The notes beneath the pieces were generated by a model that ran no database searches, had not been told where the DNA came from, and saw only the letters and a program-made list of their open reading frames with translations. Made by a program: the position numbers and the translations under genes. 64,000 bases of DNA from Ectocarpus siliculosus (Eukaryota; Sar; Phaeophyceae; Ectocarpales; Ectocarpaceae). The stretch spans positions 5,303,326 through 5,367,325 of the forward strand of contig FN649728.1 in the NCBI GenBank assembly GCA_000310025.1, in the 5' to 3' direction. Shown here one piece after another: positions 1 through 11,612 of the stretch; position 1 is the stretch's first letter; every line of letters begins with the position of its first letter.

Positions 1-717
1 CTTGGGGCAAGAGGCAGGGTTGTACAGCCCAGTCAAGCTGGAAATCGTTCGGCAGTGGGGTTGAGGAAGAAAGGCCAGTGAACAGCAGTTCCGATGAAAT
101 TTCCCTCCACAAAACACGCGCGGTGCGCGACCGTGTCGTGCAACAAAGAAGCTTTGCCTGTGCGAGACCAAAGCCAACACACCTACGGCATGAACTCGTT
201 GATAATCCTGCCCGATAAAGGCTCGCCACTGGCCTCTCGATGTTGCGTCCGAAAGTCGATGAGGTCCGATCTACTTTTACAAGGTGCTCGGAGGCGTGTT
301 ATTGCATGCGATCTTTATCGGTTGGGATAAGGAATCTTACACAGAAGCGTGCTTCAAAGCTACGCACGCAAACAGAGCGCTCCACAATTTAAACAAACGC
401 AATTATCATCCGAGCTACAAAAATAAACGAATACCAATATGCATATTGCCTCTATTTTTTCTTGCCACAATAAATCTACAACTTGTGATCTCAAAACCGT
501 GTCATACTCGGAGCAGCAATGCAAGCCAAGTCTGAGCCCATGCCATAAAGAAAACCATGCCAAAAACAAACACATGTAGAATTCAGTGAACAGGCTTAAA
601 CTGGGCTGCTGATGTTCTCCCACTCACTTAAAAAGACACCCCCTTCGACTACGGTTATACCTCGATCGGGTCGTCTTCTCTGTCTTTGTATGTAAGTGTT
701 ATCATAAACAAACCAAC
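1..717. other. Left-edge sequence without a firm exon
   Basis: This stretch lies downstream of the last recognised exon of the minus-strand GST gene. The missing C-terminal GST exon, usually some 40–60 residues in this family, should be here or beyond the left edge. I checked the minus strand after the donor at 717 and found no segment that clearly continues the GST C-terminal helices. A short open stretch around 160–290 (minus) is not recognisable. Confidence 0.4.
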
Positions 718-3700
718 CTTGAAGGGCTCGAGGGTGGCGGCAATTCGTTCGAGGAAAGGGAAGTAGGCGACGTCCGCGAGAGTCATGCGCCCCTCCCCCG
801 CCTCCCCGCACAACCAGCCGCAGGCCTCCCCCTCCCCCGCCGAAGCTGCGGCCCAGGCATCCAGCGCCTTGAGCTCCTTCTCCAACTTCTCGCGCTTCTC
901 CGCCTCTTGCTCCTGCTCTCGCCAGGCAAGAGGGAGAAGGAAAAAATGTCGACAACGGCGGCTCCAAACAGGGTTAGTGCCCTCTGAGTGGCCGTCCTAG
1001 CACGACCAGTTGGTTCGGTTTAAGTCACGTGTGCGGCATGGCCAGACCAGAGACAAGGCGGCATAGCAACGAGTACCGCTGTAACAGAGGGAACACGAGC
1101 GCATGCAGCCAGAAGATGTCCACATACCAAAGCGCCAGCCACCGGCCATAACCCAAGTTGGCACCCCCCCCCCCTCCCTCCTCACGTCATGGAAACGGCA
1201 TGAGTTCTTTCTTCACGACAAGGTTGGCGTCAGATCAACCTGCGGGGGCGCCACCTCACCTCATCCTTGTTGCTCAGATAAGTGAAGTATGCCGTGACGA
1301 GGTCGCTGCTGCGACTGGCGACTATCCGGACCTTCGCCTTGTCCGCGGGGGACGCTGGCAACAGCGGGGACGGGTCGTATTCTCCCCCCGGCGGAAACTT
1401 CTCGGCCAGGTACTCGTTCACCACCAGAGATTCGTAAATCTTTCTCAAACAGAAAACGGAAGCAAAATACAGAAGTGAGGTGAGGGGGTGCATGGCAAGC
1501 GGTAGTCCAATCCGCGCTGAAGCTGAAGCGGAGGGATGCGGTGTTGGAGGAGAGCGTGAGCGTGCTCAAGAGCACGTGAAGGGTGGCTGAGAACTTGAAA
1601 GGGAAGGTGGAAGGGGATGCACCTTACAGTGCTCGCCTGGAGGAAACGCGTCGTTTTGAGCGTTCGTTCACCGCACAAGAATCGTGTGCGCTTTCTCGAG
1701 TCAGAGGCAGGCGTATAACGAGAAAGGTGGCCTTTCGATTGTCCCCAAGCCACCTTTCGTGGAAAAGCCGAGATATGTCCCACACCTAAGAAACAAGAGA
1801 AAAATCCTACACCAACACACGGGTCACACGAAAATCGACAGGTCTTTCTCGCAGATGATCGAAGGAGTTTGATACGCTTGCAGCACGGCACAGAAGAAAA
1901 TCGAATATGTAATTAGCCGTGGGTCGTTCGAAGGTAGGCAGCTGCCATCTCCCTCTCTGTACACATATATCAAGAAGCCTGTACACCCAGCTCCTTGTCA
2001 TCGTACCTTCCAGGAGTTCGCCCGACCGAACGCCATATGAACTCCTCACAAACGACTTCAAGACCTTGAATATTCAATCATGGGGAAACCTGCATAACCA
2101 TCCTCTTGGGACACTGAAGATCTGGTGTCATTTGGGGCACTGAATATCTAGCCGCCACAAAGAAACATCGAGGTCTCCTGTGCGTACGCAGGCGAACAAC
2201 TCACTCACCACGTCGTCACCGCAGACGATGGTCGGGACCTTTCCCAACGGGTTTAGCTTCAGGAACCACTCTTCGCGGTTGTCCTTTCCGAGCTCTGTTG
2301 TGTCACAACAGGTCGCGTACGGGGACGGCGTAGCACAGCAAGGCAGGGGAAAAGGAGCTGTAAACAAAACGCACGTGCAAGGTGAAAGTCCCGTACTATT
2401 CCACTACGAACCTGCTGCGCAGCCGGTGAAAACGCTTCGCTTTTCTAAAGGAAACACGTAAAAAAGTCGGGCCAAAAAGGCGTGGGGCAGCACGCAATCG
2501 AGATGTGGTGTGATTGCTGCTGTTGTGGTTATGTAGTGCTTCCTGTACTCCTTCGCGTGCACACGTGGTAAACGCCCTCACATATTACGCACGTTTGTGG
2601 GCGATGAGAATTGGCAGTACATAAAATGCCACAAAAGGTCCACGAAAAATTATGCCGGGCTGCAGACGAAAGGCGTAACAACTCGCACAACATATTTTCA
2701 AGCCCGCCTCCCTCGCTCCTACTTTGGAAATCAATCGTCGATGCCAGTCAACAAATTTATTGTCGTGGCATCCACATGCATACGAAGAAGAAAACCATGC
2801 GGGATACCGACCTCTTGGCATATGCCCCAAGCGCAAACCAGCTTGACATAAGACCTCGGGGGGTTACGGATATCAGCATCCGTAGACGCGGTGCAAGCTT
2901 ACCCATGGCGTGGAACTTGAACGGCACGCCTAGCTCCCTGGCAGCGATCCTACCCACCAGCGGCAGCAAGCGGACAGACACAACAGACCGATATTGGGTG
3001 TTGGGTGGGGGTGATACGAACGGCTTCCAAACCCGCCAATTAGTAACATCGCTTAAAATGCCGAGACTGTTCCACATGTGACTCCCGCCTTGATTTGAGA
3101 ATATAGTGGTGGTCACTGATCGAAAGTGAAGTTGGGGCAAGGGTCAAAACGAGCCCCCCATGCAACCGCTCAATATGATTTGAGAGCTCTCGCGTTTCAC
3201 GGCCCTATCTAGCAACTTAAGTTCTGGTGAAATGCCCCGCAACAGCAGTTGCCCCGAGAAAGCAGGGTTGTGGATGATGGTCCAATTCTTTCCCAAAGCA
3301 CTCCCCGTCTTAAATGACATGCAAGACCACGGAAGTTACTACGTGCCCATTTTCCATTACTGTGTAAATGCGACAGGCGTCAAACAGGTTCCCACACCAA
3401 GCGGAAATCTCCAAGTGGCACATGGTATCCAGAAAAAAACAATAGCCCGGCCGGCTACATAGCGCAACTAAACTACTTGTAATGCCCGCCTGCGTTCGCT
3501 CGCGAGTCGCTCCAGTGCACCGAGAGCACGACCCCCCGCTAATGGCGAAACTGCTGTACCGATGCCTCAAGATACCGCACGAACGCTTTGAATTGCGAAA
3601 GGGAGATGGGCAGAACGATTCTCCTGTTGTGTGAGTCTACACTCCACGCCAATCCACGCCATGCATGTGCATGGGCCGGCGGGGAGAAAGAAGATGGACC

Positions 3701-4255
3701 ATCGACCGGCTGGATTCGTCCCACCACCGACTCGACGATCGCTGGATTGTCATCATCTGCAGCTTCAACTGCATCTATGTTGACTCAGCTGGGCAGCACA
3801 GCATCGGAGGGCAGCAGCAATAGTCTTTCAGGGGTCTGGATAGAAGGGCCTCCAAGGTTTGCGACGTATATTGCACACGACTGCTCTTGTCAGGGCGAAG
3901 ACGCGGCGAGGATGATGCACCGCCATCATGTGTCGCCAGCCAGCTCTATCGTTCTCACCACATGCAAACACCAACGAACTGCACTGCAACTCTGGCATGC
4001 CCCCCTCAGCAATCTGCATAACACATAAAACCAGGACCATGCTTACCATGTACGTTGCGCGTAAGGGCACTTGTCACTGCTGTACAGCGTGAAGGCTGGT
4101 TCGGCATCGCTACCGTCGGCGGACACCTTCGTAGCAGCAGCAGCAGCAGCAGCGGGGGCCGCTCGGGCAGGAGTTCCTACAGCGGCGACAAAGCCCGAAG
4201 CCGGGGAATTGAGCGCAGCCAACCCGGCAGCCGCCAGGAGGAGAGTCGTAGACAT
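718..4255 (-). CDS. Plastid-targeted cysteine-type glutathione S-transferase (omega/lambda-like), 3' end missing
   Basis: Glutathione-dependent thiol transferase or reductase of the Cys-GST type. Five exons chain in phase on the minus strand: 4255–4047, 2949–2903, 2294–2209, 1439–1260 and 912–718, all with GT donors and AG acceptors. They give 239 residues. The N-terminus is a signal-like hydrophobic stretch (residues 3–15) followed by P-A-S-G-F-V-A, resembling the stramenopile ASAFAP plastid signal, then an Ala-rich linker. The thioredoxin-fold domain starts near residue 55 with the catalytic motif C-P-Y-A-Q-R-T-W, includes the cis-Pro/glutathione motif G-K-V-P-T-I-V (exon 3) and Y-E-S-L-V-V-N-E-Y-L (exon 4), then enters the helical C-domain. 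A start at 4276 would add seven residues; 4255 gives the better signal peptide. The last exon is not identified. The gene is divergent from the MsrA-like gene. The family call is secure; the omega versus lambda class is not. Confidence 0.9.
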
Positions 4256-4485
4256 GCGGGGCGGGCGGTGACACACGCGGAGGGAGAGAAGCGGACGAAA
4301 GAGGTGCAGGTATGGCTGGTAGTGTGGCTGCGTGTCAGCGTGTCAGAGTCCATCAGAGCAACCAAGAGACCGAATCAAAAGGTTCAGTATACGAACCAAC
4401 ATCCGGCAGCTCTCTAGACCACCCTTCAGGCGAGGCCACGGCGGCACGACACAGCGAATCTGGTCAACATACACACTGCCCTATC
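4256..4485. promoter_or_regulatory. Putative bidirectional promoter between GST and MsrA-like genes
   Basis: Only 230 bp separate the two divergent start codons, so both 5' UTRs and both core promoters must fit here unless they overlap coding sequence. I see no convincing TATA box. The corresponding stretch in the duplicate (about 37,505–37,708) is recognisable but diverged, and both genes there are broken. That the two redox genes are co-regulated is an inference from the geometry. Confidence 0.5.
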
Positions 4486-7400
4486 ATGCCGAACTCCACG
4501 GGATCGAGGCTGGTCTCCTATGCTTCCGTAGCTCTGACCACGCTTCTGCTGCGGTGCTCGGGATTCACGATGACGGCTGCCCCCAAGGGTCCTCCAACGA
4601 GCGCGAGCAGAGGGGACTTTTTGAAGAGCGCAGCGATTGGCATCCTTGGAGCCGGCGTCGGAATATCGGCGGCAAGCGTTGCGGTCGGACGGCCGGTGCT
4701 GGAGAGTGCGGAAGCAGCGGCGGATCCCTTGGTGGAGACATGTGAGGCCTTAAGAGGGATGCCATGAGACACGGTGGTACGAACAGAGAGAGAGCGTGAG
4801 AGCAGGGCACACAACCGCACACGATGATTTTGGATGTGCTGGTTCGGATCGATCATGTTTGCCGACTGACGTGTTCCACCGCGTGTGCAAAGTGTATGTA
4901 CTTCCGTCAGGGCTTGCCCTGGGGCGAGCAAAGGCGAAGAGCGGGTGTGTAATGGAAAATACCCGTCGTGGTGATATGAGGACCTTGTTGTGACCGGCTT
5001 GTTAACTAGAGGAGAGGAGATTCAACCATCGACGCGAAACTGCACGAGGCGCACGACGCGTGCTGTTGTTCCCGCCCGCTACCTGAAGAGGTTCAGGGCG
5101 AGGGGCATCGCTAACCGCGTATGGCCGTCTAGGGTGCGGTCTTAACGTATTTTTGTTGATTTGAAAGGCTGTGCATGAATCGGAAACGCGTCCTATCTTG
5201 GACTCATATACGGCGCTGTGAGCTGTAGTACATTTTCGAAACAGCATGCCACAATATCTGAGAGCGACTTACACCCCAACCGTTACATTTTCGAGATACC
5301 CAGCGAGCACTTACACAACAATGGGTTATGACGTCGGAATCCCACGTGTTTCGACCACTCTGGGTAGATACTGCTTGTAAGTGGCATCGCAAGACGCAAA
5401 GTCCGCCGATGGATATCGATCTTACTAGTCTTGACGTGCTGTAGCTGGCGATTGCGTGGCACCCTTGTTTTGCGCGTTGTGGTATCTGCGCGGAAGCACT
5501 GAATGAGGAGTGTTTTCAGACCGCAATCACAGCTTTAGGTGAGTATTTGAGTGCTGCATGCTCAGACGCACGAGTCTGCTCAACAGCTGTTGGTTCCAAC
5601 TCAGAGATGTGACATGCATGTTCACCCTCGTTCTTAAGGCCTGTTTAACGTTAATAAGTTGCAACTATATTGAGGCCCTGCAAAAAATAAGTTAGGGGGG
5701 GGTGCCGGAGGCCAACGACGCTGATTGGTCAACAGGAAAAAACACGATGAGTATTTCTCTGCCCGGAAAAGCGGGACTTCGATATTGGATGCAGCAAAAA
5801 AAAATTGCAAATCGAATTGGTTTTTGCTTAATCGAATACCTGTGTTGCACTGCACCCCTTTCGGACCCCCCGTGATGAGCTGAATTCGTGTTGGCGTTAC
5901 CCCTGACTGGACCGCATGTGACACACTGGCCGTGCGGCACCCACACGCATCGCCCACTGCCCGTCGCTCGCTGAGAAATAGCTGTATTGCAATGATTCTG
6001 TGAGCGTGTCAACTTTTTCGCGCTGGTTGGGTTGCTGTGGAGGTTGCTTTCCAATATGTGCGATGTCAAAAGTCTACGCCGGTTGTGTGCAGCGAGACAG
6101 TCCAAACAATAGCTGTATTGCAAGCCTGAGGATAAGGCTTGGACCGCTGGCACCGCCTGCTGATGCTTAGCTTCCTTCGTGTGTGTGCTGATATATTTTT
6201 ACAGCTCCAGTGTGGTGGACATGGTCTATCGCTCTACCCGGTTGGTCACCACGTCACCTCGCGGCAGCGATTCCGCCGCATTTGGGATGATGCTGAACCT
6301 CGATGTGTCAAAATTACGTTGAATCGACGCAAGCCCTTTTTGCCCAAAAATCGAAGTAGGTCCATCCGAAATGGGTACTCAATTTAGGTGCAATTTTTTA
6401 TCGATAAAACAGACCCTTACCCACGTTCGATGGATGAACCATGGATGATTACCGCAAGATGAATCGGTGACATATACCCCCCCGCCCCGCCTGCAGACTG
6501 GGGGAACGGCTGCTTCTGGCATGTGCAGCGTGAGATGATCAGGGCAGAGCAGGCTATCCTCGGCAGGTCCGTGATATGTCGACGTGTTTGCCTCCTTTGT
6601 GAGTGACTGGCCCCGATCTGACACTTTTATTTCCACACTTCGTTTGTTGCGCCACCCTTCGCGTCCAAACCCGGCTATGTTACCTCCAATTTCTTTGATT
6701 GCTTACCCTTCTTGCAGCCCTTTACTCTTAACCAGTGCGAGACTAATGGTCCAAGCCTTCCATTGCTGGCCCTTGCCCGGTAAATAGCCTGGTGCCCGTT
6801 CGAACCCGACCGAGATACACGAACTATTGGGGTCCTAGCCCAAGTGGATGCTGAAGCCCCTACACATAAAGTCAAAATCGGGATACCCGTGCACTTTTCG
6901 CTTGCTTTCCTTGCTCTACGTCGCCCCGTAGGTCCACCGATGAGCTGACTTCCTACGCGGGCTACGGCGGGGCGAAGAAAAACTTCCAAGGGGACAAGCT
7001 GTGCTACCACAACATGCGAGGGATCGGCGACTACGGCAAGGCCGGGGCCGCGGAGGTGGGTGCGATTTGTTTGCACATCAAACGCATTACTCGGAGGCCG
7101 ATCGGTGTTAACCTCTCTGCGTTGTTTCAACAACTCCATCTATAATACCAGGTGTTTGATTCATATTCGTGCGCGGCGATTGTCGGTGCTCGATCGTGAG
7201 ATATCGTCGTGGAAGAGGGTGTCTTAGGGCAACTGATTACAAGTGACATGTCGTAGCCTCTTTCAGCTAAGAGGTTCTGATTCGGAAGGAGGCTGCAAGC
7301 ATGTAGTGGAAAGGGTCAACGGTAGAGCGCTAATCGTCTTCACCTTCTGAACGGGTCGCGGAAACCGGCAAATGTAGTCGTTGTCTCTCCACGTTTCTCA

Positions 7401-8298
7401 CACGCTGGGTGATGCGACGCGATGTGCGACTTTTGTGATCCCGACACGTGCTGCCGTGACTGTGGCAGGTCGTGTCGGTGACAATTCCTTCGTCGAAACT
7501 GCCCGAGTTTTCGAAGGCGTACTTCGACATGTTCGTGAAATACGACAACGGGGCCGGGCGAATTTTCATGGATCGGCGTGACCCTCAGGTCAGACAGGGA
7601 GATAGACAGATAGATAGATGTACGCGAGGTGACGCTGTTATTGCTGTGAACGGGTCGCGCAGATATTTCGAACCCACCCGGGTACCTGGCGCTCTTTTCT
7701 GCGGTACCATATGCTTGTGATGATATATTTTCGCCGTGTTTTTTCCTCCAGCATCCTTAGATTGATCACTCGAGTCCCTTCATGATTCATTGGAGTGTCG
7801 TTTTCCTTGTGTCCAGGACCGAGGAGGGGAGTACAGGTCTCTGCTGGGCGTGCCGGGTGGTCTCTCGGGGCCAATGGCGGATCCCATCAAGCAAGAGGCC
7901 GCCGCGCGGGGGCTGGCGCTGAGGGAGGGGAACGGAGGCGACCCTGACACTCTCATGAGGAACACGGTTAGTGGGACCGCAGCACTGCTTGGTCGTTGTC
8001 GTGTGATCCGTTGGGCGCGTTCGGTTCTTTTGCTGCCGATGTACAGAAACAGCCAGGCGGCGATCACGACCCCGATATGATGATCCCACCTCATCTTCGA
8101 CACGTGTGTGTGTTCTTTTTTGGTTTGAAGGTGTTTGTCATGGACACGGCAACGTTCCCGTTCTTCAAGGGCGAGATCTACCACCAGTTCCACAACGACA
8201 TGTCTGAGGACTACGGTCGCAAGTACAACAACTTGCGGAAGCAGTACGCCGAGGAGGGCACGATGCAGGAAACCGGCTGCCCGGAGAAGTTCATGTAG
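4486..8298 (+). CDS. MsrA-like peptide methionine sulfoxide reductase with predicted thylakoid-lumen targeting
   Basis: Predicted to reduce methionine-S-sulfoxide in proteins. Six exons chain in phase: 4486–4741, 6497–6566, 6932–7055, 7469–7588, 7817–7966 and 8131–8298, giving 295 residues. Catalytic G-C-F-W lies in exon 2 after a codon split across the first intron (T|AC, Tyr). The MsrA Glu is in G-A-A-E-V-V at the exon 3/4 junction, and D-R-G-G-E-Y-R-S in exon 5 supplies the conserved Asp and Tyr. Exon 6 has Y-H-Q-F-H-N-D and a late Cys in T-G-C-P-E-K-F-M at the C-terminus, a possible resolving cysteine. Exon 1 is a two-step leader: a hydrophobic signal ending at C-S-G-F, then S-R-G-D-F-L-K before a second hydrophobic segment and an A-E-A-A-A-D site. 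This resembles a Tat signal with one Arg lost. Lumenal location is inferred. A broken duplicate lies at 37,709–41,594. Confidence 0.9.
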
Positions 8299-9921
8299 TG
8301 CGAAGAAGCAGCGCTTGGCTTTGTTTGGAGAGAACCACACGAAACGAATCGCCCCATTCGGCGAACCCGCACTCTCGAATGCGATGGGTTGTTTAATCGG
8401 TGTAATGGTGGCTTGATTACACAGGTAGATAGATACATGCGGTTGTCGTGAGTTTTCGGGGGCTGAAAGCACTTGGGTTAGAACCTACCCAAAGTCTTGG
8501 GTCAAGCTCAGGCTAGTTTTGGTGTGAGTGCGCCCCTCCTCTCTGCCGCGCCACCAATGCGTGAAGCGAAGTCTCGAAATAAGCTCGACCAGGAAGCGAA
8601 GATTGAGGACGCCGGCCCGGCGACTCAACACGGCTCAGCTCGACAACTCCCCGGCCATGTGTTGCACATGCGTTGTTGCGGGTAGATGCTTGTGTCTCCT
8701 TCCAGTTTAGTTGAATGGTAGTGGCCGCAATACCCTACGAAGACAAAGGCGAGCAGGAGGAAAGCCCCAGGGTTGTCATGGGGGAGTGAATCGTTTGGCA
8801 GGGTTAACCGTCAAGAAGTTCGCTACTCGTTGGGTGTTCGTCTAGAAAGATAGTTGTTACTGTGCAGGCGGGTATAGCATGTATTGCTATTTCACTATTT
8901 CCCGTGGAACCGAAAACGAAGTGGCACGTTTAGAAAGCAGCAGTAGAGGTGGAGAAGGTCAATATACAGGAAACACCAGCTGTGGATTGTAGAAAGATTC
9001 TAATACGTGTGTTTTTGTTGCCTTCGTCTTGCGTACCTTGCCCAATAGCCATTTGCCAACCCACACGAGCGTCAACGCCCGATGACTCAATATGGATGAC
9101 CTTGCCTAGGCTCTTGAACTGAAGAGCAAGGCCGTGCAGGTTCGACCAAGTCTCAACAGGGTGCCCTGGGGCCCCCCGTGAAAGATATCTACTGTAGTTT
9201 CCACCACGCCGCAGCAGTAGCTGCGTGTGCGTTTGTATAGCGTGCGTATTGGTGTGCGTGCGTTTGATTTTTGGGCGCGGGCGGGGTTCGGAGAAACACG
9301 TGAGGGTGGGATGACATTTTCTCATCCTCTGGAGATTGAGATACCCCCTAGTTGAGCGCCCGCCGCAGACCGGTGCAGTCCTTCGGTGCAGTCTCTGATC
9401 AGTGTTGGAGTATGGAAAAAGCCGTTGTCTGATGGTGTTGCCGAAAAGTTCAACACTTTTTCTTCCATGAATTCTCCAGCAACAAACAGTAGTAGGGGAC
9501 AGTCGGACACCGAATCCCTCTTGATCAGATTGGTCGCAAGCTACACCTAAAGGCAATACGACAAAAGAGACCCGAACAGAGTCCCACCACTGGTACTGGC
9601 TACTGATAGTAGAGAGGTGCTTGAATGATGAATGTTGTGTCGTACGCATTGTAGAAGCTAACGAGCACATACCAGTCCAACATCAGCATCCAGCATATAA
9701 AGGGGAAAAAAAGTACGTTGAATGCCAGTCCAGTATCTAGGTGGCGCTCGACCAAAACAGATGCAGTATGGATTCAATAGAATTGCAGTACCTCGCACGC
9801 TTGTCTGAAGAGCGCAAGAACGTACTGTAACTCGCTCTGTTGACCTTGGAGAGCATTTCAAATGCAGTATTGGTGCCCGGACTCATATCCACCCGTGGAC
9901 CTGTGGATAGAGAAGTCTCTC

Positions 9922-9924
<3 letters not shown>
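8299..9924. other. Intergenic sequence, no supported gene
   Basis: Downstream of the MsrA-like stop. The same sequence exists in segment B (41,595–43,037) with many substitutions and indels that do not respect any reading frame. The long minus-strand frame at 8,930–9,670 is therefore not supported as coding. Confidence 0.5.

Positions 9925-9998
<74 letters not shown>
9925..9998. repeat. (CT)n microsatellite
   Basis: About 37 uninterrupted CT dinucleotides. The orthologous position in segment B (43,038–43,106) also holds a CT run of similar length, so the microsatellite predates the segmental duplication. Confidence 0.97.
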
Positions 9999-10001
<3 letters not shown>

Positions 10002-10375
10002 ATTGCCTGAAGTGCAGAAACCGGTAGTCACACCGCATGATGAAAAAAAAAACGGTGGCGAGATGACCACGGGAGATGAACCCTAGACCCACTCTCGCGT
10101 TCATCAGTTGAAAACTGAATTAAGATTTCGTACCTCGACATATCTGAGACTTGAAGAAGACACACTGGCAAATATTTCTGAAGCTCCTGCTGATTATCTG
10201 AAAACTGATATGAAATTGGTTCGACTTCGGACCGCAACTATTGAAGAAATTGACACGAAGAATACAGAGATGAATGTGAAATCTCACCGCACAATAATTA
10301 GGCAAGTACCTCTGCTCTTGCTCTTCCCCTTGCCCGTTCCCCTCCTCGGGGCACTTTCAACGGAACTCCGAGATC

Positions 10376-11406
10376 ATGACGTCTGGTGTGCTCAACTTCA
10401 TCCCTCTCCTCGGTGCCGCACTCGGTCGTGGGATCATCGCAGTCGCTCTCGTTTCGGGCTTAGGGCAGGTGCTCGCTATTCGTGCTTGCTCCCTGCCGCA
10501 TACGGGCGACCTGGGCCGAGCTTCTGTTCGAGGTCCGCGAGATTCCGGCTGGTGAGTCCATGGTACCCATCACTCCGGCTCACCAGCCTGTCCAGCACCG
10601 CCTTCCCCGCCGACCACCCAGGCGCCGTCGACTAGGTCGATGCGCCTTCGTTCTTCATCTCGGGTGGCGGGAGGTGAGAAGCCAGCTGCCTCCGAGTCTA
10701 GTTTTTTGGCATCCATGATTTGATAGAAGTGCATTGAACGCGCCACTGCTGTCCTTCGTTGCTTCGTTGTAGCTCTGTCGTTGACGATTGCAGAAGATGC
10801 GCTCACGAGTCTGGTTGAGGGTCAGCCCCCCCACAAAAGGCCGACACATGCACACAGAATCTCATAGTCCACCTGACGCTTGATTGCATTGGGCACGGCG
10901 TACTATCTACAGTAGACTTCATTGTGTGTTGAAAAATATCACCAACGGCGGTCGGTACTCATATTTCAGCATATATTGCGCGTTCCCCGCCATCTTCACC
11001 GGTCCCCACGGGATCCATTCTGTCCTTGATACATTCAAAACGTCTCTCCGCCCATCCAGCATCTCTTGGGTTGTTGAGTATACTAACGGCGGCGGATGTT
11101 GCTGTATCTGTTGCCGTTGAATTGTGTGTCGTAGGCCGCGGCAGTGACGCTCTGTCCAGCAGCAGCAGCAGCAGCACCACCACCACCACCACCACCACCA
11201 GCAGAAAGGATGACCTTGCGTCGCGGCGGCAGCCTCGCACTGGGAAGGGTAGCCTTAGAAGTGGCCGTAACGCGGGTAGTGTCGCATCTGGCACGCGGAG
11301 TAAGGGACGCACTGTCGCGACGAGCAGGGCGACGTGTACTGCTAGAACCAACATGCAATCAGGTAGGACGGTGCTTGACGGTAGCACGGCAAGAGTGACA
11401 GAGTGA
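10376..11406 (+). pseudogene. Degenerate copy of the V-T-W-A-D-P repeat-protein gene (segment A)
   Basis: This is the counterpart of the intact gene at 43,384–44,745. The ATG, the exon 1 donor (after 10,673) and the exon 2 acceptor (exon starts at 11,135) are all conserved. From the ATG the frame closes at a TGA at 10,553. The single recognisable repeat unit (T-W-A-E-L…R-E-I-P-A) lies in a different frame, so at least two indels separate it from the start codon. Exon 2 keeps G-R-G-S-D-A-L, then a Ser/Thr microsatellite, and stops at 11,404–11,406, earlier than in B. A possible later donor in B (GTGAGA) reads ATGAGA here. Confidence 0.6.
11158..11203 (+). repeat. (AGC)n/(ACC)n trinucleotide run
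   Basis: Six AGC then eight ACC triplets inside exon 2 of the degenerate repeat-protein gene, coding Ser then Thr in the old frame. In segment B the equivalent stretch is a shorter, interrupted ACC/AAC run. Confidence 0.9.
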
Positions 11407-11612
11407 CTAGGTCAAGTGTGCGAGCCGGCAAGATGAGACTGTGCACAGACACCATCCGATCGATTTCCAAAGTACCCGGGTTCATGGAGTGATGGGCGTT
11501 ATGAACGAGATAAGTAGATGTAACGACGAAAAAACTGTGTTTTTTGGCGTTGGTGTTGGTGATGTTGTGGTGGAGATATCCCGAAAAAATCATACACTGT
11601 GAAGTGAGTTTA

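Noticed and set aside
8930-9670. A 246-residue minus-strand open frame
   Set aside because: The duplicate in segment B has indels that shift the frame repeatedly, and no domain or splice pattern is seen.
9737-10086. Frames of alternating Arg-Glu or Ser-Leu across the CT run
   Set aside because: They are direct translations of the (CT)n microsatellite.
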